NCBI RefSeq assembly: GCF_002994655.1
Contig: NZ_PPDL01000007.1
Coordinates: 1-64,000, forward strand
Origin: Corynebacterium sp. 13CS0277
GTDB lineage: Bacteria > Actinomycetota > Actinomycetes > Mycobacteriales > Mycobacteriaceae
Length of the DNA stretch: 64,000 nt
Reading direction: 5' to 3'
Shown: in pieces, positions 8,810 through 18,807 of the stretch
How positions within the stretch are numbered: position 1 is the first letter of the stretch
Layout: every line of letters begins with the position of its first letter
Notes under the pieces: model-generated
What the model saw: the letters and a program-made list of their open reading frames with translations, nothing else
What the model was told of the DNA's origin: nothing
The model's database searches: none
Position numbers and translations under genes: made by a program

Positions 8810-10021
8810 CTAGTCGACTTCGTGGGCGACGATCGCTGCGGCGGCTTCTGCCGCCCGGGCGCGGGCGGTGTCGGTGTCTTCGGCGGTGGCGAGCGCCACC
8901 CCCATGCGGCGGCGGCTGAAGCATTCGGGCTTGCCGAAGAGTCGGACTTCCACCTCCGGCAGGGCGAGCGCTTCAGCTAATCCCGTGTAGGTCACGTCGG
9001 CGGCGTCGACGCCGCCGTAGATGACGGCGCTCGCACCGGGGGAGGTGAGGGTGACGTCGATGGGCAGCCCGAGGATGGCGCGGACGTGGAGTTCGAATTC
9101 GGAGAAGCGTTGCGTCGCCATCGTCACCATGCCGGTGTCGTGGGGGCGGGGGGACACTTCGGAGAAGTACACGTCATCGCCGTGGATGAACAGTTCGACG
9201 CCGAACACGCCGCGCCCGCCGAGGGCGCCTGTGATGCGGGCGGCCACACTGCGCGCGGTGTCGAGGGCAGTGGCGCTCATCGCCATGGGCTGCCAGCTTT
9301 CCACGTAGTCGCCGCCGGACTGGCGGTGGCCGATCGGCTCGCAGAACCAGGTGGCGGGCTTACCGGTCGCAGGATCAATGGACCGGACTGCCAGGAGCGT
9401 GATTTCGTAGTCGAAGTCGATGAAGCGCTCCACGATGACTTTCTCGGCGGCGACGCGGCCGCCGGCGAGGGCGTGCTCCCAGGCGGGCACAATGTCGGCT
9501 TCGTCCCGCACCACCGACTGCCCCTTCCCCGAGGAGCTCATCACGGGCTTCACGACGCAGGGGTACCCCATCTGGCCGACGGCGATTTCGAACTCCTCGA
9601 AGGTGGAGGCAAAGGCGTAGGCGGAGGTCGGCAGCCCGAGTTCTTCGGCCGCGAGCCGGCGAATGCCCTCCCGGTTCATCGTCAGTTTCGTGGCGTGCGC
9701 CGTCGGCACCACGGTGAAGCCCTCCTCCTCAAGCTCGGCGAGGGCGGAGGTGGCGATCGCCTCAATTTCGGGGACGATGAGGTCGGGGCGGATTTTTTCC
9801 ACCAGGGAGCGCAACGCCGCCGGGTCCGACATGTCGAGGGTGTAGGCGTAGTGGGCGACCTGCTGGGCGGGGGCGTTGTCGTAGCGGTCGGCGGCGTGGA
9901 CTTCCACGCCGAGCCGCTGGCAGGCGATCGCGACTTCTTTGCCGAGTTCCCCCGATCCCAGCAGCAGCACCTTCGTGGCTGAGGGGTTCAGGGGCGTACC
10001 AAGAGCAGCGGGGGTGAACAT
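8810..10021 (-). CDS. purT: Formate-dependent phosphoribosylglycinamide formyltransferase
   Basis: PurT makes formyl-GAR from GAR, formate and ATP, bypassing the folate-dependent PurN step of purine synthesis. At 403 residues it is slightly longer than usual because of a short N-terminal extension. The N-terminal dinucleotide-like motif [12 protein letters not shown], the ATP-grasp segment [16 protein letters not shown] and the metal/ATP site [15 protein letters not shown] are intact. It is divergent from the phosphoribosyltransferase gene, so both promoters lie in 10022-10107. Confidence 0.96.
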   Translation of the reverse strand: MFTPAALGTPLNPSATKVLLLGSGELGKEVAIACQRLGVEVHAADRYDNAPAQQVAHYAYTLDMSDPAALRSLVEKIRPDLIVPEIEAIATSALAELEEEGFTVVPTAHATKLTMNREGIRRLAAEELGLPTSAYAFASTFEEFEIAVGQMGYPCVVKPVMSSSGKGQSVVRDEADIVPAWEHALAGGRVAAEKVIVERFIDFDYEITLLAVRSIDPATGKPATWFCEPIGHRQSGGDYVESWQPMAMSATALDTARSVAARITGALGGRGVFGVELFIHGDDVYFSEVSPRPHDTGMVTMATQRFSEFELHVRAILGLPIDVTLTSPGASAVIYGGVDAADVTYTGLAEALALPEVEVRLFGKPECFSRRRMGVALATAEDTDTARARAAEAAAAIVAHEVD

Positions 10022-10095
10022 GGAGCCAACTTTACCGCCTGCAGCGGGCGCGGTCTGCGTGTTTGCTGCGCGGGCGCGCGAGCGGTGTGGGGCTG

Positions 10096-10101
10096 TACCA
10101 T
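10096..10101 (+). promoter_or_regulatory. -10 element giving a leaderless phosphoribosyltransferase mRNA
   Basis: TACCAT ends six bases before the ATG at 10108, and there is no Shine-Dalgarno sequence. Transcription would start at or next to the A of the ATG. Confidence 0.55.
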
Positions 10102-10107
10102 CAGACT

Positions 10108-10608
10108 ATGGCTTACCACGCAGACTCATCCGACCTTGAGGTCAAGGAAATTCTCACCTGGGATGGCTTCGGTGCCGCATCCCGCGAGCTGGCGCAGCAG
10201 ATCGCGGACTCCGGTTTCGAGCCCGACATCATCATCGCGGTGGCCCGCGGCGGCCTGCTGCCCGCCGGCGCCCTCGGCTACGCCATGGGGGTGAAGCTGT
10301 CCGACGCGATCAATGTGGAGTTCTACACCGACGTCGAGGAAACCCTCCCGGACCCGGTGCTGCTGGAGCCGCTGCTGGACGTCAATTCGATCCGCGGCAA
10401 GAAGCTGCTCGTCGTCGACGATGTGGCCGATTCCGGCCGCACCCTGGCGCTGGTGCTGGAGCTGCTGAGCAAGGAGGGTGCGTCGTGTAAGTCGGCGGTC
10501 CTGTACGCGAAGTCCCGTTCGGAGATCGACCCGGATTATGTGTGGAAGCGCACCGACGAGTGGATTGTGTTCCCCTGGTCGGCGGAGCCGCCGGTGACCG
10601 CCAACTAG
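10108..10608 (+). CDS. Purine-type phosphoribosyltransferase
   Basis: A 166-residue type I phosphoribosyltransferase. The PRPP-binding loop is LLVVDDVADSGRTL at about residues 99-112, and IIIAVARGGLLPAGALGY is the conserved N-terminal strand and loop. Such proteins salvage hypoxanthine, guanine or xanthine by coupling the base to PRPP. Which base is used cannot be told from the sequence. The adjacent divergent purT makes a purine role plausible. I chose MAYHADSSD as the start because a -10 element stops six bases before it. Confidence 0.85.
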   Translation: MAYHADSSDLEVKEILTWDGFGAASRELAQQIADSGFEPDIIIAVARGGLLPAGALGYAMGVKLSDAINVEFYTDVEETLPDPVLLEPLLDVNSIRGKKLLVVDDVADSGRTLALVLELLSKEGASCKSAVLYAKSRSEIDPDYVWKRTDEWIVFPWSAEPPVTAN

Positions 10609-10634
10609 GCACCCCCTTCACTCACCGTGAGGTC

Positions 10635-10666
10635 AAGCCCCCGCACCTTGTCGTGCGGGGGCTTTT
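10635..10666 (+). terminator. Intrinsic terminator of the phosphoribosyltransferase gene
   Basis: A 12-bp stem, AAGCCCCCGCAC (10635-10646) with GTGCGGGGGCTT (10653-10664), closes a 6-nt loop and is followed by TT. Confidence 0.85.
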
Positions 10667-10711
10667 CCCACCCCCGTACTTCAATCGGCCACACAAAGGC
10701 CATACTTTCTA

Positions 10712-10717
10712 TAGGCT
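10712..10717 (+). promoter_or_regulatory. -10 element before the ABC exporter genes
   Basis: TAGGCT ends seven bases before the ATG at 10725, with no ribosome site between, suggesting a leaderless mRNA. An overlapping TATAGG at 10710-10715 is an alternative. Confidence 0.45.
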
Positions 10718-10724
10718 GTTCATC

Positions 10725-11540
10725 ATGCACCCATATCTTTCGCCCCTCGCCCCAGAGCCCACCACACCCGCGATCGCGATCCGCAACCTCACGAAGGTGT
10801 TCGGTGAGCACCGCGCCGTCGATGACTTGAGCATGGATGTGCCGCGGGGCAGTTTCTACGGCGTGGTCGGGCCCAATGGTGCGGGCAAGACGACCACCAT
10901 CACGATGGCGACGGGTTTGCTGCGGCCAACCCAGGGGCAGGCGTGGATTGCCGGCCACCCCGTGTGGAGCGACCGCGATGCCAGCGCCCAGGCGAAGGCC
11001 GCCTACGGGCTGTTGGCGGATGGGCTGCCGGTGTTCGATCGCTTGTCGGCGATGGAGTACCTCACCTACCTGGGGTTGCTGCGCGGCATGGACGAGGCGA
11101 CGATTTCTTCCCGCGCCCGGGGGCTTCTGGCGGCGTTGGATTTGCCGACGGACAATAAGCTCATCGTCGACTATTCGGCGGGTATGACGAAGAAGATTCT
11201 CCTGGCGGGTGCGATGCTGCACCGCCCGGAGGTGCTGATCTTGGATGAGCCTTTTGAGGCCGTCGACCCGGTCAGCGCCCGCCATATTCGGCAGCTGTTG
11301 CACGCCTACCGGGATGCGGGCGGCACGGTGGTCATGAGTTCCCACGTCATGGAGCTCGTGGAGGGCTTGTGCGATCATGTGGCGATCATCGCCCAGGGCC
11401 AGGTGCTGTCGGCGGGCACGATTGATGAGGTGCGGCAGGGTCGCGCCCTCGACGACGTCTTCGTCGATCTCATTGGTGCCGGGGACCTCGATGATGGGGC
11501 CTTGGGCTGGCTGGGCGACATGGGGGCACACCGTGACTGA
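10725..11540 (+). CDS. ABC exporter ATP-binding protein
   Basis: A 271-residue ABC-2 type ATPase. Walker A is GPNGAGKTTT at about residue 50. The signature is a YSAGMTKK variant, Walker B is VLILDEPFEAVDP and the switch His is in MSSHVME. It drives the membrane protein encoded immediately downstream, which it overlaps by eight bases. The start MHPYLSPLAPEP follows a -10 element by seven bases. The transported substrate cannot be deduced. Confidence 0.9.
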   Translation: MHPYLSPLAPEPTTPAIAIRNLTKVFGEHRAVDDLSMDVPRGSFYGVVGPNGAGKTTTITMATGLLRPTQGQAWIAGHPVWSDRDASAQAKAAYGLLADGLPVFDRLSAMEYLTYLGLLRGMDEATISSRARGLLAALDLPTDNKLIVDYSAGMTKKILLAGAMLHRPEVLILDEPFEAVDPVSARHIRQLLHAYRDAGGTVVMSSHVMELVEGLCDHVAIIAQGQVLSAGTIDEVRQGRALDDVFVDLIGAGDLDDGALGWLGDMGAHRD

Positions 11541-13194
11541 CATGCATTCGTCTGCGGCGGAGACCGCGCACGCCGCGGAGACCATCGCCGCACAGCTTGC
11601 CCCGACACCCGCTGCGGCGCCGGCGGGACCGAAGTCGGTAACCCGCACGATCCTGGCGCTGCACCGCCGCCTGTGGCGGCACAGTATGCGGGGCGCGACC
11701 GCCACCATCGTGCAGTTGGTGTTCATGCTGATGTACTCGCTGCCAATCGCTGCGGGTGCAGCCCTCTACCTTGCGGTCAGCGAGCTGGCCGCCCCGGAGG
11801 CGTTCATCGCGGCACCGGCCCTCGGTGTGCTCATGTTTTGGCTGTTTGCCGGCATCATGCCGTCGACGGAGTTCCAGATCCAGCCGGAGAAGTTCGCCAC
11901 GCTTCCCATCTCCCCTGCGGCACTGGGCCGCGGCATGGCGGTGGCGACGCTGCTGCAGCTGCGGTCCGGGATCGCGATGCTCTGCACGCTCATCACCATC
12001 ATTGGTGGCAGCGTGGGGCTCGCGCTCAACGGGCAGGGCTGGTGGGTGCCCGCGTGGGTGCTGACAAATGTGGGCGCCTGCGGGCTGGCGATCCTGGGCG
12101 CGGAGGCGATTGCGCAGACCGCGAACCTGGCGACGAACCGGAAGTCGAAGGAACGCCGCGGCATGATCGCCACGATCGCGTTTTTGGGGGTGTGGTTCGC
12201 GTTCAGCATGGTGACCAACGGCAACCTGCTGGGCGATTGGGTGTTCACCTTCGGCCGCTATGCGGCACTCACCCCCTTCGGCGCGCTCACGGGTATTGTG
12301 CCGGCGATCATCATGGGCCAGTGGTGGCTCGCCGCGGGTGCCGCCATCATCGCCGTCGCCACGGTGGTGTTCCTGTGGTGGCTGTGGGTGCGCTCCTTCC
12401 GCACCGCGCTCGCGGAGCCGACGGCGAATGATGTGGACACCTCGGCCCGCTCCGATTCGGACACCATCCTCCTGCGCGGCCAGTCCGCCACCCCGGGTGG
12501 TGCCCTGCGCAGCCGCGTGTGGCGCTACGCCCGGCGGGACACCCGCCTGTCGCAGTCGCTCATCGTCATGCCGGTGCTGGCCACGGGCTTCGTCGCGATG
12601 GGCCTGGTGATGGAGGATTCCCCCATGCCCTATGTGGCGGGCTTCTTCCTCGCGATGGCGGTCGGCACCCTCATGATCAACGCCCTGGGTTTGGATGGCC
12701 CGGCGAACTGGATTCACATCAGCTGCGGGGTGCCGCCGCGGGTGCTGCTGCGCAACTATGTGGTGGCGTACTCCTCCCTCATGGCGCCGCTCGTGCCGGT
12801 GTTCCTGCTGGCGTTGTACTTCGTTGACCCGGACTCGCAGTTCCTGCCCTACGTGGTGGTGGTCATGCCGGCGATGTGCCTGAGCAACCTGGCGGTGTCG
12901 GTGGTGTTGTGCGTGTACAACCCGTACCCGACGGCGCGGCCCGGCACCCCGGCGATGAAGGATCGTTCGCAGCAGTCCGGTGGCGCGTTCATTTCCGCCT
13001 TCGCGGGGTTGGGTGGCGGCGCGTTGCCGCTGCTGCCGGGCGTCATCGTCATGGTGCTGTGGAACTTCACCGCCGGCGCGGTGCTCACACTGCTCATCGG
13101 GGCAGGCCTGCTGTGGGGCGGGTTGCGCCTGGCGGGCCGCCGCTTGGACACCCACTGGCCGGAAGTCTTCGCGAAGGTCAACGCCTACGTGTAG
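11533..13194 (+). CDS. ABC exporter permease
   Basis: A 553-residue polytopic protein with about a dozen hydrophobic segments in two halves separated by a hydrophilic loop (about residues 290-345). This is consistent with a fused ABC-2 type exporter permease. The first ~50 residues are Ala-rich and cytoplasmic. I favour the GTG at 11533, which overlaps the ATPase stop and has GGGGG six bases upstream. An ATG at 11542 is the alternative. It forms a two-gene transporter with the preceding ATPase; the substrate is unknown. Confidence 0.85.
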   Translation: MTDMHSSAAETAHAAETIAAQLAPTPAAAPAGPKSVTRTILALHRRLWRHSMRGATATIVQLVFMLMYSLPIAAGAALYLAVSELAAPEAFIAAPALGVLMFWLFAGIMPSTEFQIQPEKFATLPISPAALGRGMAVATLLQLRSGIAMLCTLITIIGGSVGLALNGQGWWVPAWVLTNVGACGLAILGAEAIAQTANLATNRKSKERRGMIATIAFLGVWFAFSMVTNGNLLGDWVFTFGRYAALTPFGALTGIVPAIIMGQWWLAAGAAIIAVATVVFLWWLWVRSFRTALAEPTANDVDTSARSDSDTILLRGQSATPGGALRSRVWRYARRDTRLSQSLIVMPVLATGFVAMGLVMEDSPMPYVAGFFLAMAVGTLMINALGLDGPANWIHISCGVPPRVLLRNYVVAYSSLMAPLVPVFLLALYFVDPDSQFLPYVVVVMPAMCLSNLAVSVVLCVYNPYPTARPGTPAMKDRSQQSGGAFISAFAGLGGGALPLLPGVIVMVLWNFTAGAVLTLLIGAGLLWGGLRLAGRRLDTHWPEVFAKVNAYV

Positions 13195-13220
13195 CACTTC
13201 TTCCCCCCTTTTCATGCGTT

Positions 13221-13253
13221 CACCCCCGCCCCATGGTTCATGGGGCGGGGGTG
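13221..13253. terminator. Bidirectional hairpin between convergent genes
   Basis: A 15-bp stem, CACCCCCGCCCCATG with its complement (13239-13253), closes a GTT loop. It lies between the permease and purA, which converge. There is no clear T tract on either side. Confidence 0.6.
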
Positions 13254-13274
13254 AGTGCGTGACAAGGGGTGGTG

Positions 13275-14564
<1,290 letters not shown>

Positions 14565-14629
14565 GAGGTTCTCCCTGCCATGGTGTGGAATGAAATCTTT
14601 ACGGCCAAAGGGAAATCCTACACGCGAAG

Positions 14630-14635
14630 TACAAT
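14630..14635 (+). promoter_or_regulatory. -10 element of the Rv0358-like gene
   Basis: TACAAT lies eight bases before the ATG at 14644, with no ribosome site. The transcript is likely leaderless or nearly so. Confidence 0.55.
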
Positions 14636-14643
14636 CTGCCGGT

Positions 14644-15462
14644 ATGCCCCTTACTCTTGTGGTCCTGCTGTGCGGCGACTTTTCCCTCAGCATTCCGGGT
14701 GCGGACACGCACCACCTGGCGGAGGTGCCCAGCCAGCGGGACCTGAAATTCCTTGACGACCTTGCGCGCAGCGTGCTGCCCGAGGACCCGACGCCCACCC
14801 TGGAGGAGATTGCCGCCCAGCCGGATGTTCCGGAGCAGGCGGCCCCCCAGCCGGCCCCGCAGGCCCCGTACCTCACGGGTGCGCTGCGGGTCATTGTGGT
14901 GGGCACTGATGCGGCCCTGTCGGCGGTGGCCACGAGGATGATGCGCGCCGATACCCCCTGGGTCGAGCTGGCGTACGTGCCGATGGCACCATCGACGGTG
15001 GCGGCGACGTGGGGGATCCCGGAGGTGCCCTCCGAGGCGGTGGTGCTGGCCGTGACGGGTGCGGCGCGGCCCACCCCGATGCTGCGGGACGATGCCGGTG
15101 TCGTCGTTGTCGGCCAGGCGGAGATCCTCCAGGACGGCCCCGGCCAGCTCACCGGGGAGATCGTCGTCGACAATGAGGTGCTCACCAGCCACCAGGCCAC
15201 CACAGGCCTGTGGGGCCGCCCGAAGCGGACCGGCCCCCGCGGGGCCCGCATCGTGGCCACCACCACCGCCCCCGGGCTGGTGGGAACCCGCCTGGTGGAT
15301 GAGGACCTGCGGGCGGATGCGGCCACCATTGTGGCGGGCCGCGCCGCACAGGCCGGTGGCCCCGCCTTGCGGGTGACGGTCGATGGGGTGCCGCGCCCCC
15401 GCGCGGTGGAGAAAGTCACCATCTACCGGCACCTGCGCGACCTGCAGGCGGTGCGCCCCTAG
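14644..15462 (+). CDS. Conserved actinobacterial protein, Rv0358-like
   Basis: A 272-residue cytosolic protein divergent from purA, as Rv0358 is in M. tuberculosis. A short N-terminal segment ([17 protein letters not shown]) and a Pro/Ala/Gln-rich linker precede a C-terminal domain from about residue 80. The patterns [32 protein letters not shown] and a late VDG faintly recall diacylglycerol/sphingosine kinase folds, but the glycine-rich nucleotide motif is not intact. That resemblance is inference only. The stop interlocks with that of the convergent FUSC gene (CTAG). Confidence 0.75.
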   Translation: MPLTLVVLLCGDFSLSIPGADTHHLAEVPSQRDLKFLDDLARSVLPEDPTPTLEEIAAQPDVPEQAAPQPAPQAPYLTGALRVIVVGTDAALSAVATRMMRADTPWVELAYVPMAPSTVAATWGIPEVPSEAVVLAVTGAARPTPMLRDDAGVVVVGQAEILQDGPGQLTGEIVVDNEVLTSHQATTGLWGRPKRTGPRGARIVATTTAPGLVGTRLVDEDLRADAATIVAGRAAQAGGPALRVTVDGVPRPRAVEKVTIYRHLRDLQAVRP

Positions 15463-16607
15463 CTGCCGGCCACCTCCGGGGGCAGTGCGGGGTGTTCACT
15501 GGTGGGCTTCAGCGCGGCCTGCGCACTCCGGCGGGACATGCCGCAGATTTGCAGCATGTCGACGATGATGGAGCGCGTCTGCCCGAGGATGACCTGGGCG
15601 CTCAACACGCGCCCTTCGGCGAGTTCCAGCCCGGAGCGGGCGGCGAGCGACTTCAGTTCCCGCACCAGCTGGGGGATTTCGTCGTTGGCGCTCGTGTCCC
15701 CGGTGCCGGCGTAGAGGTGCGCGAGCCTATCGGCGACCGCCGCGAGGCGCTGGATGACGTGGAGCTGTTCCTCACTGACCTCGTCGTGGTCTTGGGCCAG
15801 CACTTCCGCGCGGCGCGCCAGCACCCGGGTGTTGCGCATCGCGTTGTCGACGGGGTTGAGGATCCGCACCAGGGAGTTGAGTTTGTGGCGCTGCCGCCAC
15901 AGCAGCGGGGACACGGCGAGGGATTCTTTGCCTTCCTTCGCCGCGGCGATCATCGCGTTGATCGCCCCCTGGGACCCGCGGGCCTCGTTGAGCGCACTGT
16001 GGATGAGTTCGGGCTGTCCCTCCCGCAGGCCGCCGGCGACGGTGCCGAGGGTTTTGGAGGTGAGGAACAAAATGTTCGACACTTCCTGCCGCCCTGCCTT
16101 CAGCGGGCTTGAGGGCAGCAGGGCGATGACGATGACGCCGACGAGGCCGCCGACGAAGGCATCGAGCATGCGGCCCGCGCCGCCGTGGGTGCCGGGCGGC
16201 ATGATCGTCGCGATGAGCACCGCGCCGAGGGCCGCCTGGGTGGCCAACAGCACGCCCTTCTCCACGAAGACGGCCCCCATGAGGGAGAGGATCACGAGGA
16301 CGGGCATTTGCCACCAGCCGGTGCCGAAGTGGCCGACGAAGAGGTCGCCGATGCCCACGCCGATGGACACGCCGAGGTTGAGTTCAAAGGCGCGGCGCAG
16401 CCTGTCCCCTCCGGTGAGCCCCAGCACGATGACGACGGCCATCGGGGCGAAGAAGGGCTGGTCGTGGCCGAAGAGGTTTTGTGCCGCCCAGTAGGCAATG
16501 CCGGCGGCGACGCCGGCCTGCAGGATGGGGAACATGGAGCTTTTCAGCCGCAGCAGGCGGGTGGTGAGCATCTCGTGCCCACGGTGGGTGAAGGGGGAGG
16601 AAAACAT
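15459..16607 (-). CDS. FUSC/aromatic-acid-exporter-like membrane protein
   Basis: At 382 residues from the ATG at 16607 (MFSSPFTHRGHE), it begins with about six hydrophobic segments in residues 25-165 (ILQAGVAAGIAYWAA, PMAVVIVLGLTGG). A long soluble helical domain follows, with many Arg/Glu-rich helices. This is the plan of FUSC/ArAE exporters of aromatic acids. The motif FFAPMAVVIVLG is typical of the first repeat. The start is uncertain: in-frame ATGs at 16571 and 16655 are possible, and none has a strong ribosome site. Confidence 0.75.
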   Translation of the reverse strand: MFSSPFTHRGHEMLTTRLLRLKSSMFPILQAGVAAGIAYWAAQNLFGHDQPFFAPMAVVIVLGLTGGDRLRRAFELNLGVSIGVGIGDLFVGHFGTGWWQMPVLVILSLMGAVFVEKGVLLATQAALGAVLIATIMPPGTHGGAGRMLDAFVGGLVGVIVIALLPSSPLKAGRQEVSNILFLTSKTLGTVAGGLREGQPELIHSALNEARGSQGAINAMIAAAKEGKESLAVSPLLWRQRHKLNSLVRILNPVDNAMRNTRVLARRAEVLAQDHDEVSEEQLHVIQRLAAVADRLAHLYAGTGDTSANDEIPQLVRELKSLAARSGLELAEGRVLSAQVILGQTRSIIVDMLQICGMSRRSAQAALKPTSEHPALPPEVAGS

Positions 16608-16650
16608 CGCGAAGCACCAAAGGGAACGAAGCGTCGGGTAGATGCAGACA

Positions 16651-16691
16651 CGCACACCCCCGGCCCAGGAACCACGGGGCGGGGGTGTGCG
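16651..16691. terminator. Hairpin downstream of the aldolase gene
   Basis: An 11-bp perfect stem, CGCACACCCCC with GGGGGTGTGCG, is extended by GGCCC...GGGGC in the interior. It lies between fba and the FUSC gene. The T tract is weak, so termination strength is uncertain. Confidence 0.5.
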
Positions 16692-16753
16692 AAGACTTGG
16701 GGGAATAGCGGCAGGTGGCCGGGAAAAGGGCTGCGCCCTGCCGCGGGGAGGTG

Positions 16754-17788
16754 TTACTTCGTCAGGGTGGTGCCGACGGAGTGCAGGTCGGTGCAGGCTT
16801 CGACGATGCGCTCAGCCATGCCGGCCTCCGCGAGCTTCATGTAGGAGCGCGGGTCGTAGGCCTTCTTGTTACCGACCTCGCCGTCGACCTTGAGGACGCC
16901 GTCGTAGTTGGTGAACATGTGGCCGACGATCGGGCGGGAGAACGCGTACTGGGTGTCGGTGTCCACGTTCATCTTGACGACACCGTAGCGCAGGGCCTCC
17001 TCGATCTTCTCCTTCTCGGAGCCGGAGCCGCCGTGGAAGACGAAGTCGAAGGGCATTGCGCCCTCGTCGAGGCCGGCCTTCTTCGCGGCGACCTTCTGGC
17101 CCTCGAGGAGCACCTCGGGGCGGAGCTTGACGTTGCCCGGCTTGTAGACGCCGTGGACGTTGCCGAAGGTGGCGGCCAGCAGGTAGCGGCCGTTCTCGCC
17201 GAGGCCGATCGCGTCGACGGTCTTCTCGAAGTCCTCCGGGGAGGTGTACAGCTGGGCGCCAGCCTTGGCCTCCACGCCGTCCTCCTCGCCGCCGACGACG
17301 CCGATCTCCAGCTCGAGGATGATGTTGGCGGCCTTAGCCTTCGCCAGCAGCTCCTGGGCGATCTCGAGGTTCTCGTCGATCGGGATGGCGGAGCCGTCCC
17401 ACATGTGGGACTGGAACAGGGGCAGCTCGCCGCGGTCGACGCGCTCCTGGGAGATGGCCAGCAGCGGGCGGACGTAGGTGTCCAGCTTCTCCTTCTGGCA
17501 GTGGTCGGTGTGCAGCGCGATGTTGACGTTGTAGTTCTTGGCTGCCTCGTGAGCGAACGCGGCCAGCGCGGTTGCGCCCTTGACCATGTTCTTCACGTTC
17601 AGACCGGAGCCGAACTCAGCGCCACCGGTGGAGAACTGGATGATGCCGTCAGACTCGGCGTCAGCGAAGCCCTTGAGGGCGGCGTTAATGGTCTCGGAGG
17701 AGGTGCAGTTGATGGCCGGAAGAGCGTAGCCGTTCTTCTTGGCCTTGGTCAGCATCTCGGCGTAGACCTCAGGAGTTGCGATGGGCAT
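16754..17788 (-). CDS. fba: Fructose-bisphosphate aldolase, class II
   Basis: Zn-dependent aldolase of glycolysis and gluconeogenesis that splits fructose 1,6-bisphosphate into DHAP and GAP. The 344-residue length fits class IIA. The metal-binding segments ALHTDHCQKEKLD, ATFGNVHGVYK and FVFHGGSGS are intact, as are the LELEIGVVGGEEDG loop and the phosphate-binding NVDTDTQYA. The GGAGGT ribosome site is clear. It is next to a divergent DedA gene, as in M. tuberculosis (Rv0363c-Rv0364). Confidence 0.97.
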   Translation of the reverse strand: MPIATPEVYAEMLTKAKKNGYALPAINCTSSETINAALKGFADAESDGIIQFSTGGAEFGSGLNVKNMVKGATALAAFAHEAAKNYNVNIALHTDHCQKEKLDTYVRPLLAISQERVDRGELPLFQSHMWDGSAIPIDENLEIAQELLAKAKAANIILELEIGVVGGEEDGVEAKAGAQLYTSPEDFEKTVDAIGLGENGRYLLAATFGNVHGVYKPGNVKLRPEVLLEGQKVAAKKAGLDEGAMPFDFVFHGGSGSEKEKIEEALRYGVVKMNVDTDTQYAFSRPIVGHMFTNYDGVLKVDGEVGNKKAYDPRSYMKLAEAGMAERIVEACTDLHSVGTTLTK

Positions 17789-17828
17789 GAGTTAAGACCT
17801 CCAAAAGGGGACGAACAATCTGCCCTTC

Positions 17829-17834
17829 ATTATG
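17829..17834 (-). promoter_or_regulatory. Candidate -10 of the fba promoter
   Basis: The minus strand reads CATAAT, five of six matches to TATAAT, about 40 bases upstream of the fba start codon. Confidence 0.45.
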
Positions 17835-18055
17835 CCCCGGACAGTGCCCGCTTGCGTGTCCGATTGCACCCGTTTGCACCCCATGGACATGCCCGACTAA
17901 AAATCTGCCATGTGACAGGGTGGCGTGACCTGCACCTTTGAGCGCCATCCCATGGCGGAAAAGCCAACGTGAGTTACGCCACGCACACCCCGGGTACGCC
18001 GCCTAGGGCACAGCACGCGTGTCGCGCACCCGGCCGGAACCCGCCCCATTCAGGC

Positions 18056-18061
18056 TAAGAT
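18056..18061 (+). promoter_or_regulatory. -10 element of the DedA gene
   Basis: TAAGAT lies eight bases before the ATG at 18070, with no Shine-Dalgarno sequence, suggesting a leaderless or near-leaderless mRNA. Confidence 0.5.
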
Positions 18062-18069
18062 GCCTACTC

Positions 18070-18741
18070 ATGAACCCCGCGTGCGTTGCCGACTGTATGA
18101 CCATGGCCTTGGGCCCGCAGTGGATGGACCCCACGTACCTGCTCAGCGGGTCGGGTCCGTTCGGCGATTTCATCCTGCCGGCCGTCTTCACCATCGTCTT
18201 CATCGAGTCCGGCCTGCTGTTCCCCCTCCTGCCTGGCGACAGTCTGCTGTTCACCGCCGGCATGTTCTCCTCCCAGCCGGACCCCTTCGCCCCGCTGTGG
18301 CAGCTGCTCATCTTCCTGCCCTTGGCGAGTTTCTTGGGCGACCAGTGCGGCTACTGGATTGGCCGGAAGTTCGGGGAGCACCTGAAGTCCCGCCCGGACG
18401 GCAAGATCTTCAAGAAGGAGTACTTGGACGAGTCGCACGCCTTCTTTGAAAAGCACGGCCCGATCACGGTGATCATCTGCCGTTTCGTGCCGATCGTGCG
18501 CACCTACGCCCCGCTCGTCGCCGGCATGAGCCGCATGGATTACCGGGTGTTCCTGCCGTTCTCCGTCACGGGTGCCATCCTGTGGGGTGCGGGCGTGACG
18601 ACCCTGGGCCACTACTTGGGCCAGTACCAGGTCGTTGCGGACAACATTGAGATCATCTTCATCGGCATCGTGTTGGTGTCGATCCTGCCGGGCGTCTTCG
18701 GCGCGATCAAGGGCCGCCAGAAGGCCAAGGCCGCGAAGTAG
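18070..18741 (+). CDS. DedA-family membrane protein
   Basis: A 223-residue integral membrane protein with the DedA/VTT hallmarks FIESGLLFPLLPGDSLLF near residue 45 and FVPIVRTYAPLVAGMSRM near residue 145. DedA proteins are linked to lipid-carrier (undecaprenyl phosphate) recycling and membrane homeostasis. The C-terminus is basic (KGRQKAKAAK). I start at MNPACVADC, just after a -10 element. The position beside fba matches Rv0364. A clear terminator follows. Confidence 0.9.
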   Translation: MNPACVADCMTMALGPQWMDPTYLLSGSGPFGDFILPAVFTIVFIESGLLFPLLPGDSLLFTAGMFSSQPDPFAPLWQLLIFLPLASFLGDQCGYWIGRKFGEHLKSRPDGKIFKKEYLDESHAFFEKHGPITVIICRFVPIVRTYAPLVAGMSRMDYRVFLPFSVTGAILWGAGVTTLGHYLGQYQVVADNIEIIFIGIVLVSILPGVFGAIKGRQKAKAAK

Positions 18742-18756
18742 CCCCACCGGCCACGC

Positions 18757-18789
18757 ACTCCCCGGGTTGCCCCCGGGGAGTTTCTTTTT
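18757..18789 (+). terminator. Intrinsic terminator of the DedA gene
   Basis: A 10-bp stem, ACTCCCCGGG with CCCGGGGAGT, closes a 5-nt loop and is followed by TTCTTTTT. Confidence 0.9.
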
Positions 18790-18807
18790 CTCCCCCTTTT
18801 ATCCCCC